A stretch of DNA of 64,000 nucleotides from Halobacillus karajensis (GTDB lineage Bacteria > Bacillota > Bacilli > Bacillales > Halobacillaceae), in contig NZ_FNWW01000011.1 in the NCBI RefSeq assembly GCF_900108515.1, positions 36,843 to 100,842 on the forward strand. Reading direction: 5' to 3'. The translations under genes were made by a program, and so were the position numbers. Below, piece by piece: positions 43,111 through 52,314 of this stretch. The stretch's first letter is position 1, and each line of letters begins with the position of its first letter. The notes under the pieces were generated by a model that was not told where the DNA came from, made no database searches, and saw nothing but the letters and a program-made list of their open reading frames with translations.

Positions 43111-43803
43111 ATGAGTATCGGATGTTTATGTATTCATGGGTATACAGGAAGTCCTGAAGAGATTAAACCCCTTGTTGATTTCTTAGAAGCACGGACAGAT
43201 TGGGAAATCACCAATCCAACTCTTCCCGGCCACGGGGAAGATTTGGATCTTGAAGGACATTATTACCAAGAGTGGATCGCGACGGCTGAACTTGCCTTAA
43301 TCGATTTGATGAAAAGACATGATCAAATTTATATTATTGGTTTTTCTATGGGTGGAATGATTGCCGCTTATTTGACGGCTAAATATCGTTTGGACCGGCT
43401 TGTTCTCTTATCAGCTGCGGGCAAATATGTCAGTCTTTCACAAATGGGTAAAGATATACTTGAGATGATTGCTGATGCATGGAAAGGGGTAATTGCAGAT
43501 AATGAACTCTTCCTTAGGTATCAAAAGAAGCTTAAGGATACCTACTTGTTTTCAACCTTTCAGTTTATGAAATGTGTCCAGTTCACCCGCCCTTATTTGC
43601 ACCACGTTCGTTGTCCTGTTCTGATTATTCAGGGGGACCTTGATGGGATGGTACCGAGAAAAGCGGCCTTGTACTTAGAAAAAGAAATCCCATCGGAAGA
43701 AAAAGAGGTTATTTTTTTAAAAAAATCGAAGCATTTGATTTGTCATGGGGATGATCGAGAGGAATTGTTTGATGAAGTGTTGAGTTTTGTAAGTCAGCCT
43801 TAG
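43111..43803 (+). CDS. Alpha/beta hydrolase, carboxylesterase type
   Basis: This 230-residue esterase resembles the Est30/YvaK thermostable carboxylesterases. The oxyanion region is CIHGYTGSPEE, the nucleophile Ser lies in IGFSMGGMIA, the acid Asp in IQGDLDGMVP and the catalytic His in KKSKHLICHGDD. It hydrolyses small acyl esters in the cytoplasm; the physiological substrate is unknown. The ATG at 43111 follows AGGTGGAGG. A broken MFS gene starts 15 bp downstream, formerly perhaps an operon partner. Confidence 0.87.
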   Translation: MSIGCLCIHGYTGSPEEIKPLVDFLEARTDWEITNPTLPGHGEDLDLEGHYYQEWIATAELALIDLMKRHDQIYIIGFSMGGMIAAYLTAKYRLDRLVLLSAAGKYVSLSQMGKDILEMIADAWKGVIADNELFLRYQKKLKDTYLFSTFQFMKCVQFTRPYLHHVRCPVLIIQGDLDGMVPRKAALYLEKEIPSEEKEVIFLKKSKHLICHGDDREELFDEVLSFVSQP

Positions 43804-43818
43804 GGAGGGAGTGACTTT

Positions 43819-44241
43819 ATGGAAAAAGGGGACCATGGGCAGCCCATCCAGACACCTTTTTATTATGGATGGGTTGTTGTTTTGATCGCGGGTTTTAGCG
43901 TATTTTTTTCAGGACCTGGTCAAACGTATTCCATCTCTATTTTCATTGATTATTACATACAAGATTTTGATTATTCCCGATCCGTTGTTTCGGGAATCTA
44001 TTCAGCGGCGACCTTAGTGGCGGGGATTACGTTATTTATGATGGGGCGTCTGATCGATCGTTTTGGCCAACGGACGATGATGGTTACGGTCTCTGCTTTA
44101 GGACCGCTTCCGTTCGGGGTGTTTTTTGATTGGCTTGGAGGTTACCAGGAAGTGATTTTGCTCACCATTTTGTTCCCAGTGACTGCAGGCATCCTGGTTT
44201 TATTGTCCCCACAGCCGAAGTATGAGGATTACTATGCATAA
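43819..44241 (+). pseudogene. MFS transporter with large internal deletion
   Basis: The 140-residue frame joins the first three membrane helices of a major-facilitator transporter (FYYGWVVVLIAGFSVFF, and the loop motif GRLIDRFGQRTMM) directly to the last two (GPLPFGVFFDWLGG through ILVLLSPQPKYEDY). A normal member has about 410 residues and twelve helices, so about 270 residues are missing between residues 90 and 95. The reading frame was kept, but the product can hardly transport. An AGGGAGGGAG site precedes the ATG. Confidence 0.72.
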
Positions 44242-44280
44242 AAAAACGTCAGAAGACCATGAGGTCCTCTGGCGTTTTTT
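44241..44280. terminator. Bidirectional terminator between MFS remnant and degV
   Basis: AAAAAACGTCAGAAGACC pairs with GGTCCTCTGGCGTTTTTT around ATGA, giving T-runs on both strands. Confidence 0.88.
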
Positions 44281-45133
44281 AGTCTTTGAAGAAAGCGATC
44301 ACGAGTCCGCCCTCGCCGGCATAGGTGGAAATCAGAGGCCCCATTTCCATGAACAGGCCGTCCTTGAAGTTGTAACGTTCTTTGATTTTATTCAATACGG
44401 TTTGTCCACCTTCTTCATCATTACAATGAGACAATGCGATGTTGCGATTTTCGAATTGATGGGTGTATTCACTGATTTGATCGACAAAGCGGCGTATGGA
44501 TTTTTTGTTTCCACGCACTTTTTCCGTCACTTCGATTGTTCCTTCCTCACTCGCCTGCATGAGCAGTTTAATGTTTAAAGTCTTGGCAATCGTTCCTTTC
44601 ACTTTATCAAGGCGCCCGCCTTTGATCACATTCTCCAGGGTCTTAAGAATGAAAAGTGTGGCTGTCTTCTCAATGCGCTCTTCCATATGGGAAACCACAG
44701 CTTCGAATTCAAGGCCCTCATTAATTTTCTTCCATGCTTCATCAACAAGAAGTGCAATACCGCTTGATGCAGTTTTCGTATTTAAAACAGCTACTTTACG
44801 ATTCGGCTCTTCTTCAAGAAGCATATCTCTACCCATGACAGCACTTTCATATGTGCTGCTTAATCCTTGGGTGAGAGACAATACAAGGATTTCATCCTCT
44901 GCATCCAAGGCTTTATATTTCTCATAGAAATCGTTGGGACTTGGTGAAGAAGAACGTGGGAGTTCCTCGGTATTCTTCAATTTTTCATAAAAAGTCTTTA
45001 AGTCAATGGTCTCACCCGTTTTATATTGCTCGTTCCCAAAATGTAAATTTAAAGGAACATAATGTATGTTATAATCTTCCATCATTCCCTGAGGCAGATC
45101 TCCGCCTCCATCTATGATCAGTTGTATGGTCAT
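44279..45133 (-). CDS. DegV family fatty-acid-binding protein
   Basis: This 284-residue protein has the DegV fold: IIDGGGDLPQG in the N terminus, PRSSSPSPNDFYEKY, LSLTQGLSSTYESAVMG and LNTKTASSGIALLVDEA, and MGPLISTYAGEGGLVIAF at the end. DegV proteins (FakB) bind fatty acids for phosphorylation by FakA. The gene stands alone here with no fakA next to it. The ATG at 45133 follows GCAGGTGAAC. Confidence 0.88.
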   Translation of the reverse strand: MTIQLIIDGGGDLPQGMMEDYNIHYVPLNLHFGNEQYKTGETIDLKTFYEKLKNTEELPRSSSPSPNDFYEKYKALDAEDEILVLSLTQGLSSTYESAVMGRDMLLEEEPNRKVAVLNTKTASSGIALLVDEAWKKINEGLEFEAVVSHMEERIEKTATLFILKTLENVIKGGRLDKVKGTIAKTLNIKLLMQASEEGTIEVTEKVRGNKKSIRRFVDQISEYTHQFENRNIALSHCNDEEGGQTVLNKIKERYNFKDGLFMEMGPLISTYAGEGGLVIAFFKD

Positions 45134-45233
45134 ACGTTCACCTGCTCTCCTAATTTCATCGTACTTTCAGACGCCGGTGGGTTATATCCGAAAAAGTATT
45201 TTAGCTTTTCTTATTATATCAGACGCCCCACAT

Positions 45234-46148
45234 CTACGGACCATTAGACTCATGTGTGAATTTAGGTTTTAATTTCTTCGTTGTACTTAAAATGAACATC
45301 ATCAAGCCGAATAGAATGATCGATCCTCCAAGCCACTGTGTCCATGTAATGATTTCATCCAAAATCCAATAGGCCAAAATGGAAGCACCTATGGGCTCTA
45401 CGAGGACAGCCATAGAAATCGTCGAAGCGCTCAGCCACTTCAATGTCCAGTTAAAGAGTGTGTGGCCAAAAAAGGTCGGAATAATGGCTAGGCCTAAAAA
45501 GGTGAGCCATTGATCACCGGTATACCCCGAAAAAGAGTTTCCAATGATTAAATTATAAAGAAGGAGGGTGATTGCCGCCATCCCATAGGCGATGAATGTA
45601 TAAGTCATAATGGATTGTCTCTGCCGTAAATTTTGACCAAGGAGGAAATACCCTGTAACCGTCACCGCCCCAAGAAGGGCAAGGAAATCACCGAATAAAG
45701 CACTGCTGTCCATTTGGAAGTCTCCCCACCCAATAATGACACTGCCTGTAATGGTAATGATAAGGCTGAGAATGGCACCGATCGTAAACTTTTCTTTAAA
45801 AAAGATATAGGTGCCCATGAAGGCAAAAATAGGCTGGAGAGAAACAAGCACAACTGAGCTTGCAACGGTGGTATAATGTAATGACTCGAACCACAAAATA
45901 AAGTGGAAAGCGAGGAAGATCCCTGAGAAAATAGCGAGAATCCAATCTTTCTTTTTCGTTTGTTTTATTTCATCGAAATGTCTCCATACTACATAAGGAG
46001 CCATAATCGTGACCGCTATTGCTAACCGATAAAAGGCAATCATAGCAGCAGGCGTGTTTCCTGCCAGCTTTACGAAAATTGCTGAGGTGGAAATGGAAAG
46101 GACACCGATAAACAAAATTATATAGGGTGGAATTGAAGGCTTTTCCAA
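45234..46148 (-). CDS. EamA/DMT family transporter
   Basis: This 304-residue protein has ten hydrophobic helices in two EamA repeats. Marks include FIGVLSISTSAIFVKLAG, MIAFYRLAIA, SLHYTTVASSVVLVSLQPIF in the first half and VEPIGASILAYWILDE in the second. It probably exports a metabolite such as an amino acid or nucleoside. The start is TTG 46148 with AAAGGAGG 6 nt away; the ATG 33 nt upstream has no ribosome site. It is divergent from cshA. Confidence 0.86.
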   Translation of the reverse strand: MEKPSIPPYIILFIGVLSISTSAIFVKLAGNTPAAMIAFYRLAIAVTIMAPYVVWRHFDEIKQTKKKDWILAIFSGIFLAFHFILWFESLHYTTVASSVVLVSLQPIFAFMGTYIFFKEKFTIGAILSLIITITGSVIIGWGDFQMDSSALFGDFLALLGAVTVTGYFLLGQNLRQRQSIMTYTFIAYGMAAITLLLYNLIIGNSFSGYTGDQWLTFLGLAIIPTFFGHTLFNWTLKWLSASTISMAVLVEPIGASILAYWILDEIITWTQWLGGSIILFGLMMFILSTTKKLKPKFTHESNGP

Positions 46149-46282
46149 GCGAGCCCTCCTTTGGTATACGTCAGTTTTCACTCATTTTATCATTATTACG
46201 TTTGAAAAGCACAGACGAAATGTGTAGAATTAACTATGTTATATGTGTTATGATGAATGAATCTATCAGGCAGATACCAGAG

Positions 46283-46320
46283 AAGCCTCTTCCGTTTCCT
46301 GTGGCAGAAGGCTTTTTTTA
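46283..46320 (+). terminator. Terminator-like hairpin in the cshA leader
   Basis: AAGCCT (46283-46288) pairs with AGGCTT (46309-46314), followed by seven T residues, about 50 bp before cshA. It may be an attenuator in the cshA leader; the stem is short. Confidence 0.45.
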
Positions 46321-46368
46321 CATGTATATAGGTAGAAGATTTAAACAATAAAGGAGTATGAAATTACT

Positions 46369-47841
46369 GTGACAACATTTCAATCACTAGGATTATCAAA
46401 GCCTATCCTAAAATCATTAGACATTATGGGTTTTGAAGAAACAACACCAATACAAGAACAAACGATCCCTCTAGGGTTAGAAGGGAAAGACGTGATTGGG
46501 CAAGCTCAGACAGGTACAGGGAAGACGGCTGCATTCGGTATTCCGATGCTTGAAAAAATTAATAAACAAGTGAAAGCCGTTCAAGGACTTGTCATCGCCC
46601 CGACAAGGGAACTGGCTATTCAAGTAGCAGAAGAGCTCAATCGCCTGGGTAAAGGAAAAGGTGTCCGTGTCCTTCCGATATACGGTGGGTCTAACATGGA
46701 GCGCCAAATCCGTGCACTGAAAAACAACCATATCGTCGTGGCTACGCCTGGCCGTTTACTCGACCACATCCGCCGTAAAACGATCAATTTGCAAGACGTT
46801 CACACAGCTGTTCTTGATGAAGCGGATGAAATGCTGAACATGGGATTCATCGATGATATCCGTGATATTCTTAAAGCCCTGCCGGAAGAGCGGCAGACGT
46901 TGCTTTTCTCTGCAACGATGCCTAAAGAAATCCGCGATATTGCAACTACTTTGATGAACAACCCGGAAGAAGTGAAAGTTAAAGCGAAGGAAATGACAGT
47001 GGAGAACATTGAGCAATTCTTCGTTGAAATTCCTGAAAAGCATAAGTTTGATACACTAACACGCCTACTGGATATCCATGATCCAGCTCTGGCGATTGTT
47101 TTCGGTCGTACGAAGCGTCGGGTGGATGAAGTGGCAGACGGGCTTCAAGCACGCGGTTTCAGTGCCGAGGGCATTCATGGTGACTTAACACAAGGAAAAC
47201 GTATGTCTACTTTGAATAAGTTCAAGCGCGGACGTATTGAAATTCTTGTTGCTACAGACGTGGCCGCACGTGGTTTAGACATCTCTGATGTCTCACACGT
47301 GTACAACTTCGACATCCCGCAGGATCCTGAGAGCTACGTTCACCGTATTGGTCGTACAGGCCGTGCTGGACGTAAAGGAAAATCCATTTCCTTTATCACT
47401 CCACGTGAAAAAGATCAGCTGTATTTGATCGAAAAAATCACGAAGAAAAAAGTGGAGCGTCTGAAAGTACCTTCATCAGAAGAAGCAGCACGCGGTCAGC
47501 AAAAGGTTGCTGTTGAGAAGTTGGCGGAAACGATTTCGAACAATGACTTGACGAACTACAACCAAGCAGCAAATGAGCTTCTTGAGCAGTACGATTCTAC
47601 AGAACTTGTGGCAGCAGCGCTGAAAATGATGACAAAAGAGCGCAGCGAAGTCCCTGTTCGTTTGTCTCATGTTCAACCGATCAGTGTGAAGAACGCTCAG
47701 CGTGACAAGAATAAGAAAAAAGGTGGCTACCGCAAAGGCGGCAAGCGCAATTTCAATAACAAAAACAAATCCCGCAACCGCAACTTTAACGGAAAAGGCG
47801 GAGGGAAGCGCGGCAGTTACCAGAACAAAGGCCGCAGCTAA
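46369..47841 (+). CDS. cshA: DEAD-box RNA helicase CshA
   Basis: This 490-residue helicase starts TTFQSLGLS and has the Q motif, [16 protein letters not shown] (Walker A), [27 protein letters not shown], and the second RecA domain with [21 protein letters not shown] and [10 protein letters not shown]. The last 45 residues are Lys/Arg/Gly/Asn-rich and bind RNA. CshA works in mRNA turnover and ribosome assembly, mostly in the cold. The start GTG 46369 overlaps the stop of a four-codon ATG mini-frame (GTGA) and lies 12 nt from AAGGAG. A strong terminator follows. Confidence 0.93.
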   Translation: MTTFQSLGLSKPILKSLDIMGFEETTPIQEQTIPLGLEGKDVIGQAQTGTGKTAAFGIPMLEKINKQVKAVQGLVIAPTRELAIQVAEELNRLGKGKGVRVLPIYGGSNMERQIRALKNNHIVVATPGRLLDHIRRKTINLQDVHTAVLDEADEMLNMGFIDDIRDILKALPEERQTLLFSATMPKEIRDIATTLMNNPEEVKVKAKEMTVENIEQFFVEIPEKHKFDTLTRLLDIHDPALAIVFGRTKRRVDEVADGLQARGFSAEGIHGDLTQGKRMSTLNKFKRGRIEILVATDVAARGLDISDVSHVYNFDIPQDPESYVHRIGRTGRAGRKGKSISFITPREKDQLYLIEKITKKKVERLKVPSSEEAARGQQKVAVEKLAETISNNDLTNYNQAANELLEQYDSTELVAAALKMMTKERSEVPVRLSHVQPISVKNAQRDKNKKKGGYRKGGKRNFNNKNKSRNRNFNGKGGGKRGSYQNKGRS

Positions 47842-47856
47842 ATAGTAGATCCTATT

Positions 47857-47898
47857 AAAAAAGATCAGCCCTCATGGAAGAGGAGCTGATCTTTTTTT
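47857..47898 (+). terminator. Terminator after cshA
   Basis: AAAAAAGATCAGC pairs with GCTGATCTTTTTTT; strong T-run. Confidence 0.9.
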
Positions 47899-48025
47899 CT
47901 TGGGTATTATAAAATCTTTCATTATGGGGAACTTCCTATACTGTGTTCATTCAGCTTCCCTTCGAGGTTAGGTTTTAAGACCGTAAGGCGCTTGTGCTTT
48001 TGTAGTGAAGGGCCTATGCTTTCTC

Positions 48026-48793
48026 TTACATTCGGTTTGCCAGGGCGAAAAGAGCAAGGAAGATGATGATGCCCCAAAGAATGTATTTGCCTGTCTTCTT
48101 TTTGCTGTATGGTCGATTTTTCCATCGATTTGGATCAAAGGAGATATCCTCACGATCTGGACGTGAATGCCGGGTACGAATCTGCCATAAGGAAAAAGGG
48201 CGGGCATTCCTTAAAATCACAGGTGCTATAGCGAATCCGCCGATAAGACCGAATAAGTGCCCGTATATATTAATATTTGGACGGGCAAATGTCATGAATA
48301 AACCGATGGCAAAGATGGCGAGGATGATTTGGGAATTGGCTGTATCAATCAATTGTTTCCGGTTCATCACCATAAATAAATACACACCAAAGATTCCAAA
48401 AATAGCGCCGGAGGCTCCCAGGTGCCAATAATAGGCATCGGGATCCACAACGAATGTTCCTAAATTCCCTACGATTCCTGCGAATATATACATCCATATA
48501 AACTTTATCTTTCCAAGCATTTGTTCAAGTGCGGGGCCAAATAACACAAGGGAGAATGAATTGAATAAGGCGTGAGCAAAATCCCCATGTAAAAAGATTG
48601 GTGTGACAAGACGCCAGTACTCCCCATTTAATATCAATACGTTCATCCCTGTCCCCCATTGTTTCAATTCAACGAAGATTCCGAGCTGCACGAAATCCAT
48701 CAGCAACCATAAGGCGAAATGGAGGCCAACGAGAAATGAGACAATCGGATAGAACCTTATGAACTCTCTAAAGTTTTCTGTACGTACAAACAT
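48026..48793 (-). CDS. ydcA: Rhomboid family intramembrane serine protease
   Basis: This 255-residue membrane protease has about six or seven helices. The catalytic Ser is in HLGASGAIFGIFG and the catalytic His in NIYGHLFGLIGG; HGDFAHALFNSFSL is the conserved GxxxH-type helix. A soluble basic segment and a last helix follow. It cleaves membrane proteins; targets are unknown. It corresponds in position to B. subtilis ydcA next to acpS. The ATG 48793 has AAAAGGAG upstream; the frame to 48820 is not needed. Confidence 0.88.
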   Translation of the reverse strand: MFVRTENFREFIRFYPIVSFLVGLHFALWLLMDFVQLGIFVELKQWGTGMNVLILNGEYWRLVTPIFLHGDFAHALFNSFSLVLFGPALEQMLGKIKFIWMYIFAGIVGNLGTFVVDPDAYYWHLGASGAIFGIFGVYLFMVMNRKQLIDTANSQIILAIFAIGLFMTFARPNINIYGHLFGLIGGFAIAPVILRNARPFSLWQIRTRHSRPDREDISFDPNRWKNRPYSKKKTGKYILWGIIIFLALFALANRM

Positions 48794-48907
48794 AATGGTG
48801 TCTCCTTTTTTCATGAACATTTATGGTATTTAATAAAATTAAAGGCTTTCCAACGCAGGAAAAGGAAAAAGAGATGCTTTAACTGTCTGTTGAGAATCCC
48901 GGTTAAT

Positions 48908-48946
48908 ATAACACCCATCGCTGCTGTAACGGCATGGGTTTATTTT
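48908..48946 (+). terminator. Orphan plus-strand terminator-like hairpin
   Basis: ACCCAT pairs with ATGGGT around a GC-rich loop, followed by TTATTTTTG. No gene precedes it on the plus strand between 48820 and here, so its purpose is unclear. Confidence 0.35.
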
Positions 48947-49073
48947 TGTAGATGAGGCCTGAGGATCATACCTTTTATTTAATGTAATGCGAATCTCTTC
49001 TTTGTATTCTTTTTTACGTTGAAAAGATTGGGGTATACTATTCATAGATTGTTATAGAAAAGGAAGATGAATC

Positions 49074-49433
49074 GTGATTAAGGGCATTGGTGTCGATATT
49101 ATTGAATTGGGTCGTATTAAACAAAGTATAAAGCGTAAGGAACGTTTTGTTCAACGAATATTGACCCAACGTGAGCATGATCGTTATGAAACATTGAGTG
49201 AAAAGAGAAAAGTGGAGTACTTGGCTGGCCGATTTGCAGCGAAAGAAGCTTTTGCTAAAGCGACAGGAACAGGAATTGGGGAGCTGGGTTTCCATGACGT
49301 TGAAATTTTATCAAATGAAACAACGGGTGCGCCTGTAATGTCTGCCAAAGGATATGAAAACGAGCAGCTGTGGGTGTCTATCAGCCACAGTACCGATCAT
49401 GCTATTGCACAAGTCGTTTTAGAAGAGTGCTAG
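49074..49433 (+). CDS. acpS: Holo-[acyl-carrier-protein] synthase
   Basis: This 119-residue enzyme transfers the 4'-phosphopantetheine of CoA to acyl carrier protein, starting fatty-acid synthesis. Motifs are IGVDIIELGRI with the metal-binding Asp, GRFAAKEAFAKATGTG with the second metal ligand Glu, and LWVSISHSTDHAIA. The start is GTG 49074 with AAAGGAAG upstream. It is the first gene of the run acpS-nnr-ydcC, as in related bacilli. Confidence 0.94.
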   Translation: MIKGIGVDIIELGRIKQSIKRKERFVQRILTQREHDRYETLSEKRKVEYLAGRFAAKEAFAKATGTGIGELGFHDVEILSNETTGAPVMSAKGYENEQLWVSISHSTDHAIAQVVLEEC

Positions 49434-49507
49434 AGAGGTATATAGAGGGCAGACATAATTACATAGGTTGTCTCATAACATTGGTAATGCGGGTAGGAGG
49501 GAACGAA

Positions 49508-51031
49508 TTGGATATTGTTACCGCACAAGAAATGTACGAACGGGATCAAACAGCCTTGGAAGTTGCTGGATTAGAAGGGAAATGGCTCATGGAGAATGCA
49601 GGCAGAGCAGTCACATATGATCTGCTGGCCCACATTCATAAGGAGCACAGAATTGTCGTCCTGATTGGTGCTGGCAATAATGGCGGTGATGGGTTTGTCA
49701 TTGCTAGAACATTGTTGAACCTCGGGTACGATGTGGAGGCTTGGCAAGTCGTTCCGGACGCTAAGATCACAGGGGATGCGGAAGCGCATAAGAGGATATT
49801 CCAAGCTTCTGGTCACCCATATAGACGATTGAAAAGTTTGGAAGACTTGAATACTTCTCTATGTCGCGCGGATGTTTGCATTGATGCGATGCTTGGAATC
49901 GGAGTGAAAGGACGGCTGAGAGAGCCTTATGCCGACATTGTTCGTCTTTGCAACGAGAAAGCAGTCATGAGGCTGGCTGTAGATCTACCAACCGGGGTGC
50001 CGGCAGATGAAGGGGAAAAGGACTTTGAAGCATTTGAAGCTCATTATACCTCGATCATTGAAGCGCCTAAGCTGAGTCTTTTCCTGCAACATGCCCAGCC
50101 GTTTTATGGAAAATGGTCTGTTGTCGAGATCGGTCTTCCTGTCAAACAGCTACCTGATCATAGGCGGAGGTTGTGGGAGATAGCGGATGTAAAAAAGACG
50201 TTGACGAATCGCGATGCCTATTCTCATAAAGGGTCACACGGTAAAGGGTTGGTCATTGGAGGTTCCAGGCAAATGCCGGGCTCTGTCGCTATGACCGCAC
50301 GAGCAGCATTGCGGAGTGGTGCTGGTCTAATTGCGATATCGACAGACCCTGGCGCGATTTCTTCTATCTCTCCTTTTATCCAAGAAGCCACTTTTGTAGA
50401 AGGAGGGGGACAAGTTCCTGATGTGTCAGGTTATGATGGTGTGGCTGTCGGGATGGGGATGGGTCGAGAATCTCTAAGGGGAGAATGGATCGAGCGATTG
50501 GTCTGTGAAAGTAAAACCCCTCTGTTGATTGATGCCGATGGTTTGTATCTTTTGAAAAACTCACTGGATGCATTGAAACAAAGGGAGATCCCTACAGTTT
50601 TGACACCACACCCTGGCGAATTTGCCCATCTGACCGGCCTGTCAATCGGAGAAATCTTGCAATCTCCTTTTTCTCATTCGAAGGATTTTGCTGAAAGGTA
50701 TGGGGTCTACCTTGTTTTAAAGGGACCATCTACAATCATTACCGGACCTGATGGAGAACAGCGGGTGGATGTTTCCGGAAATTCCGGTCTCGCCAAAGGT
50801 GGAAGTGGAGATGTGCTTTCAGGCATTCTGCTCAGTATGATGATGCAGACAGATTGTCTGATGGATGCGCTCAGCAACGGTTGTGTGCTTCATGGATTTA
50901 CAGCCGATCTACTCGTTCAGGACGGACATTCGAAGGTGGACCTACTCGCCTCTGACGTTATTGAAGGTTTATCCCGGACATTTCGTACATTATCTTCTTC
51001 ATCCATATCATTACGTTCCCTTTGTCCTTAA
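49508..51031 (+). CDS. nnr: Bifunctional NAD(P)H-hydrate epimerase / ADP-dependent dehydratase
   Basis: This 507-residue fusion repairs damaged NAD(P)H. The N-terminal half is the epimerase, with GAGNNGGDGFVIART; the C-terminal half is the ribokinase-like dehydratase, with KGSHGKGLVIGGSRQMPG, TPHPGEFAHL, LKGPSTIITGPDG and GNSGLAKGGSGDVLSG. The start is TTG 49508, 7 nt after TAGGAGGG; the open frame back to 49370 overlaps acpS and is not used. It sits 74 bp after acpS and 25 bp before ydcC, probably co-transcribed. Confidence 0.9.
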   Translation: MDIVTAQEMYERDQTALEVAGLEGKWLMENAGRAVTYDLLAHIHKEHRIVVLIGAGNNGGDGFVIARTLLNLGYDVEAWQVVPDAKITGDAEAHKRIFQASGHPYRRLKSLEDLNTSLCRADVCIDAMLGIGVKGRLREPYADIVRLCNEKAVMRLAVDLPTGVPADEGEKDFEAFEAHYTSIIEAPKLSLFLQHAQPFYGKWSVVEIGLPVKQLPDHRRRLWEIADVKKTLTNRDAYSHKGSHGKGLVIGGSRQMPGSVAMTARAALRSGAGLIAISTDPGAISSISPFIQEATFVEGGGQVPDVSGYDGVAVGMGMGRESLRGEWIERLVCESKTPLLIDADGLYLLKNSLDALKQREIPTVLTPHPGEFAHLTGLSIGEILQSPFSHSKDFAERYGVYLVLKGPSTIITGPDGEQRVDVSGNSGLAKGGSGDVLSGILLSMMMQTDCLMDALSNGCVLHGFTADLLVQDGHSKVDLLASDVIEGLSRTFRTLSSSSISLRSLCP

Positions 51032-51055
51032 GTAGAGACAAAGGAGTTGAGTCTT

Positions 51056-52078
51056 ATGCAAAGACGTTTTCTGATCCTGTTGTTCAGCCTGTTCGTCTTA
51101 GGTGCTTTGACTGCTTGTGGCTCACAGTCGAAAGAAGATGTTGTCAAGAAGCTTGAAAAACAGTCAGAAGAAATGGCTGGTTATAAGACGGAAGCGAATA
51201 TGAAGATGAGTACAGGTAAAGAGGAACAGAAATACAACATTCAAGTGTGGCATAAGAAAGAGGATTTTTACCGCGTGAAGCTTCAGAACGATAAGGATGA
51301 GAAAGGAAGCCAGATCATTTTGAAGAACGATAGTGGGGTCTATGTATTGACGCCGGCTTTGAACAAAAGCTTCAAGTTTCAGAGTGAATGGCCGCAGAAT
51401 ACGAGTCAACCCTATTTGTATGCTTCTCTCTTAAATGATATTAAGGCTGATTCTGAAGCGGAATTCAGCGCTTCTGAAAACTACTTTGTGTTCAAGACGA
51501 AGACGAATTATCAAAATAATAAATCCCTGCCATACCAGGAAATTTATTTTGATAAGAAGTCCTACCACCCTGTAATGGTGAAAGTATTTGATCAGGATAT
51601 GAATGCATTAGTCGAAGTGCAATTCGCCAACTTCTCGAAAGATGACTCGATGAAGAAAGAAGATTTTGATGTCGACAAGAATATGGCCATGGATACTAGC
51701 GAAGCTCCTGTTGCGAACATGGAAGGCGAGGAACTGGCCGAAGTTCTTTACCCACAGGAAACGTTTGGTGCGGAATTGGCGGACGAGCGTGAAGTGAAAA
51801 CAGAAGATGGAAAACGTGTCATCATGAATTATTCAGGAGATAAGAACTTTACATTAGTTCAGGAAAAAGCGGAAGTACAAGCGGCAAGTGCTCAATATTC
51901 TGTGCAGGTGAACGGAGATCCTGTTCAGCTGTGGGATGGTGTTTTTGCAGCTTATGAACACAACCGCCTGGAGTGGAACCATAATGGAACCACCTATCAA
52001 CTGGCGAGTAATGAATTGACACAAGACGAAATGGTTGCTGTTGCAAGTTCGATTAATAACGGCACAATGTCGAAATAA
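51056..52078 (+). CDS. ydcC: LolA-like lipoprotein, YdcC family
   Basis: This 340-residue protein has a lipoprotein signal peptide (MQRRFLILLFSLFVLG then lipobox LTAC at about residue 20) and a LolA-like half-barrel in the next 200 residues, with VKKLEKQSEEMAGYKTEANM and LPYQEIYFDKKSYHPV. The C-terminal 120 residues resemble the YdcC/DUF4367-type end, with LQVEQ-like and WNHNGTTYQLAS motifs. B. subtilis YdcC is a sporulation-linked membrane lipoprotein. The ATG follows AAAGGAG. A terminator follows. Confidence 0.87.
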   Translation: MQRRFLILLFSLFVLGALTACGSQSKEDVVKKLEKQSEEMAGYKTEANMKMSTGKEEQKYNIQVWHKKEDFYRVKLQNDKDEKGSQIILKNDSGVYVLTPALNKSFKFQSEWPQNTSQPYLYASLLNDIKADSEAEFSASENYFVFKTKTNYQNNKSLPYQEIYFDKKSYHPVMVKVFDQDMNALVEVQFANFSKDDSMKKEDFDVDKNMAMDTSEAPVANMEGEELAEVLYPQETFGAELADEREVKTEDGKRVIMNYSGDKNFTLVQEKAEVQAASAQYSVQVNGDPVQLWDGVFAAYEHNRLEWNHNGTTYQLASNELTQDEMVAVASSINNGTMSK

Positions 52079-52088
52079 CCATGGAAGG

Positions 52089-52117
52089 AGCAGGCTTAAC
52101 GGTCTGCTTTATTTTTT
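52089..52117 (+). terminator. Terminator after ydcC
   Basis: AGCAGGC pairs with GTCTGCT around a short loop, then TTATTTTTT. The 200 bp to the alr start hold no gene. Confidence 0.75.
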
Positions 52118-52314
52118 GGTCCGTCTTCTATATGGATTTATCGTGATCCGCTTTTTTATATAAAGGTAGTTTTGTTGGGGGTTCTCGGGTTCTATTCACG
52201 CGATCATCGAATGAAGTCCTGGGCTCAGGTGAGATTCTTCGGCTCTTCTCGATTTGACACGCTCTTTCTCTCATTCAATAATAAAAGGAACTATCGGAGA
52301 GAGGAGCCGGCAAG

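Noticed and set aside
46477..47043. Several antisense ORFs within cshA and other long genes
   Set aside because: They follow from codon usage of the true gene on the other strand.
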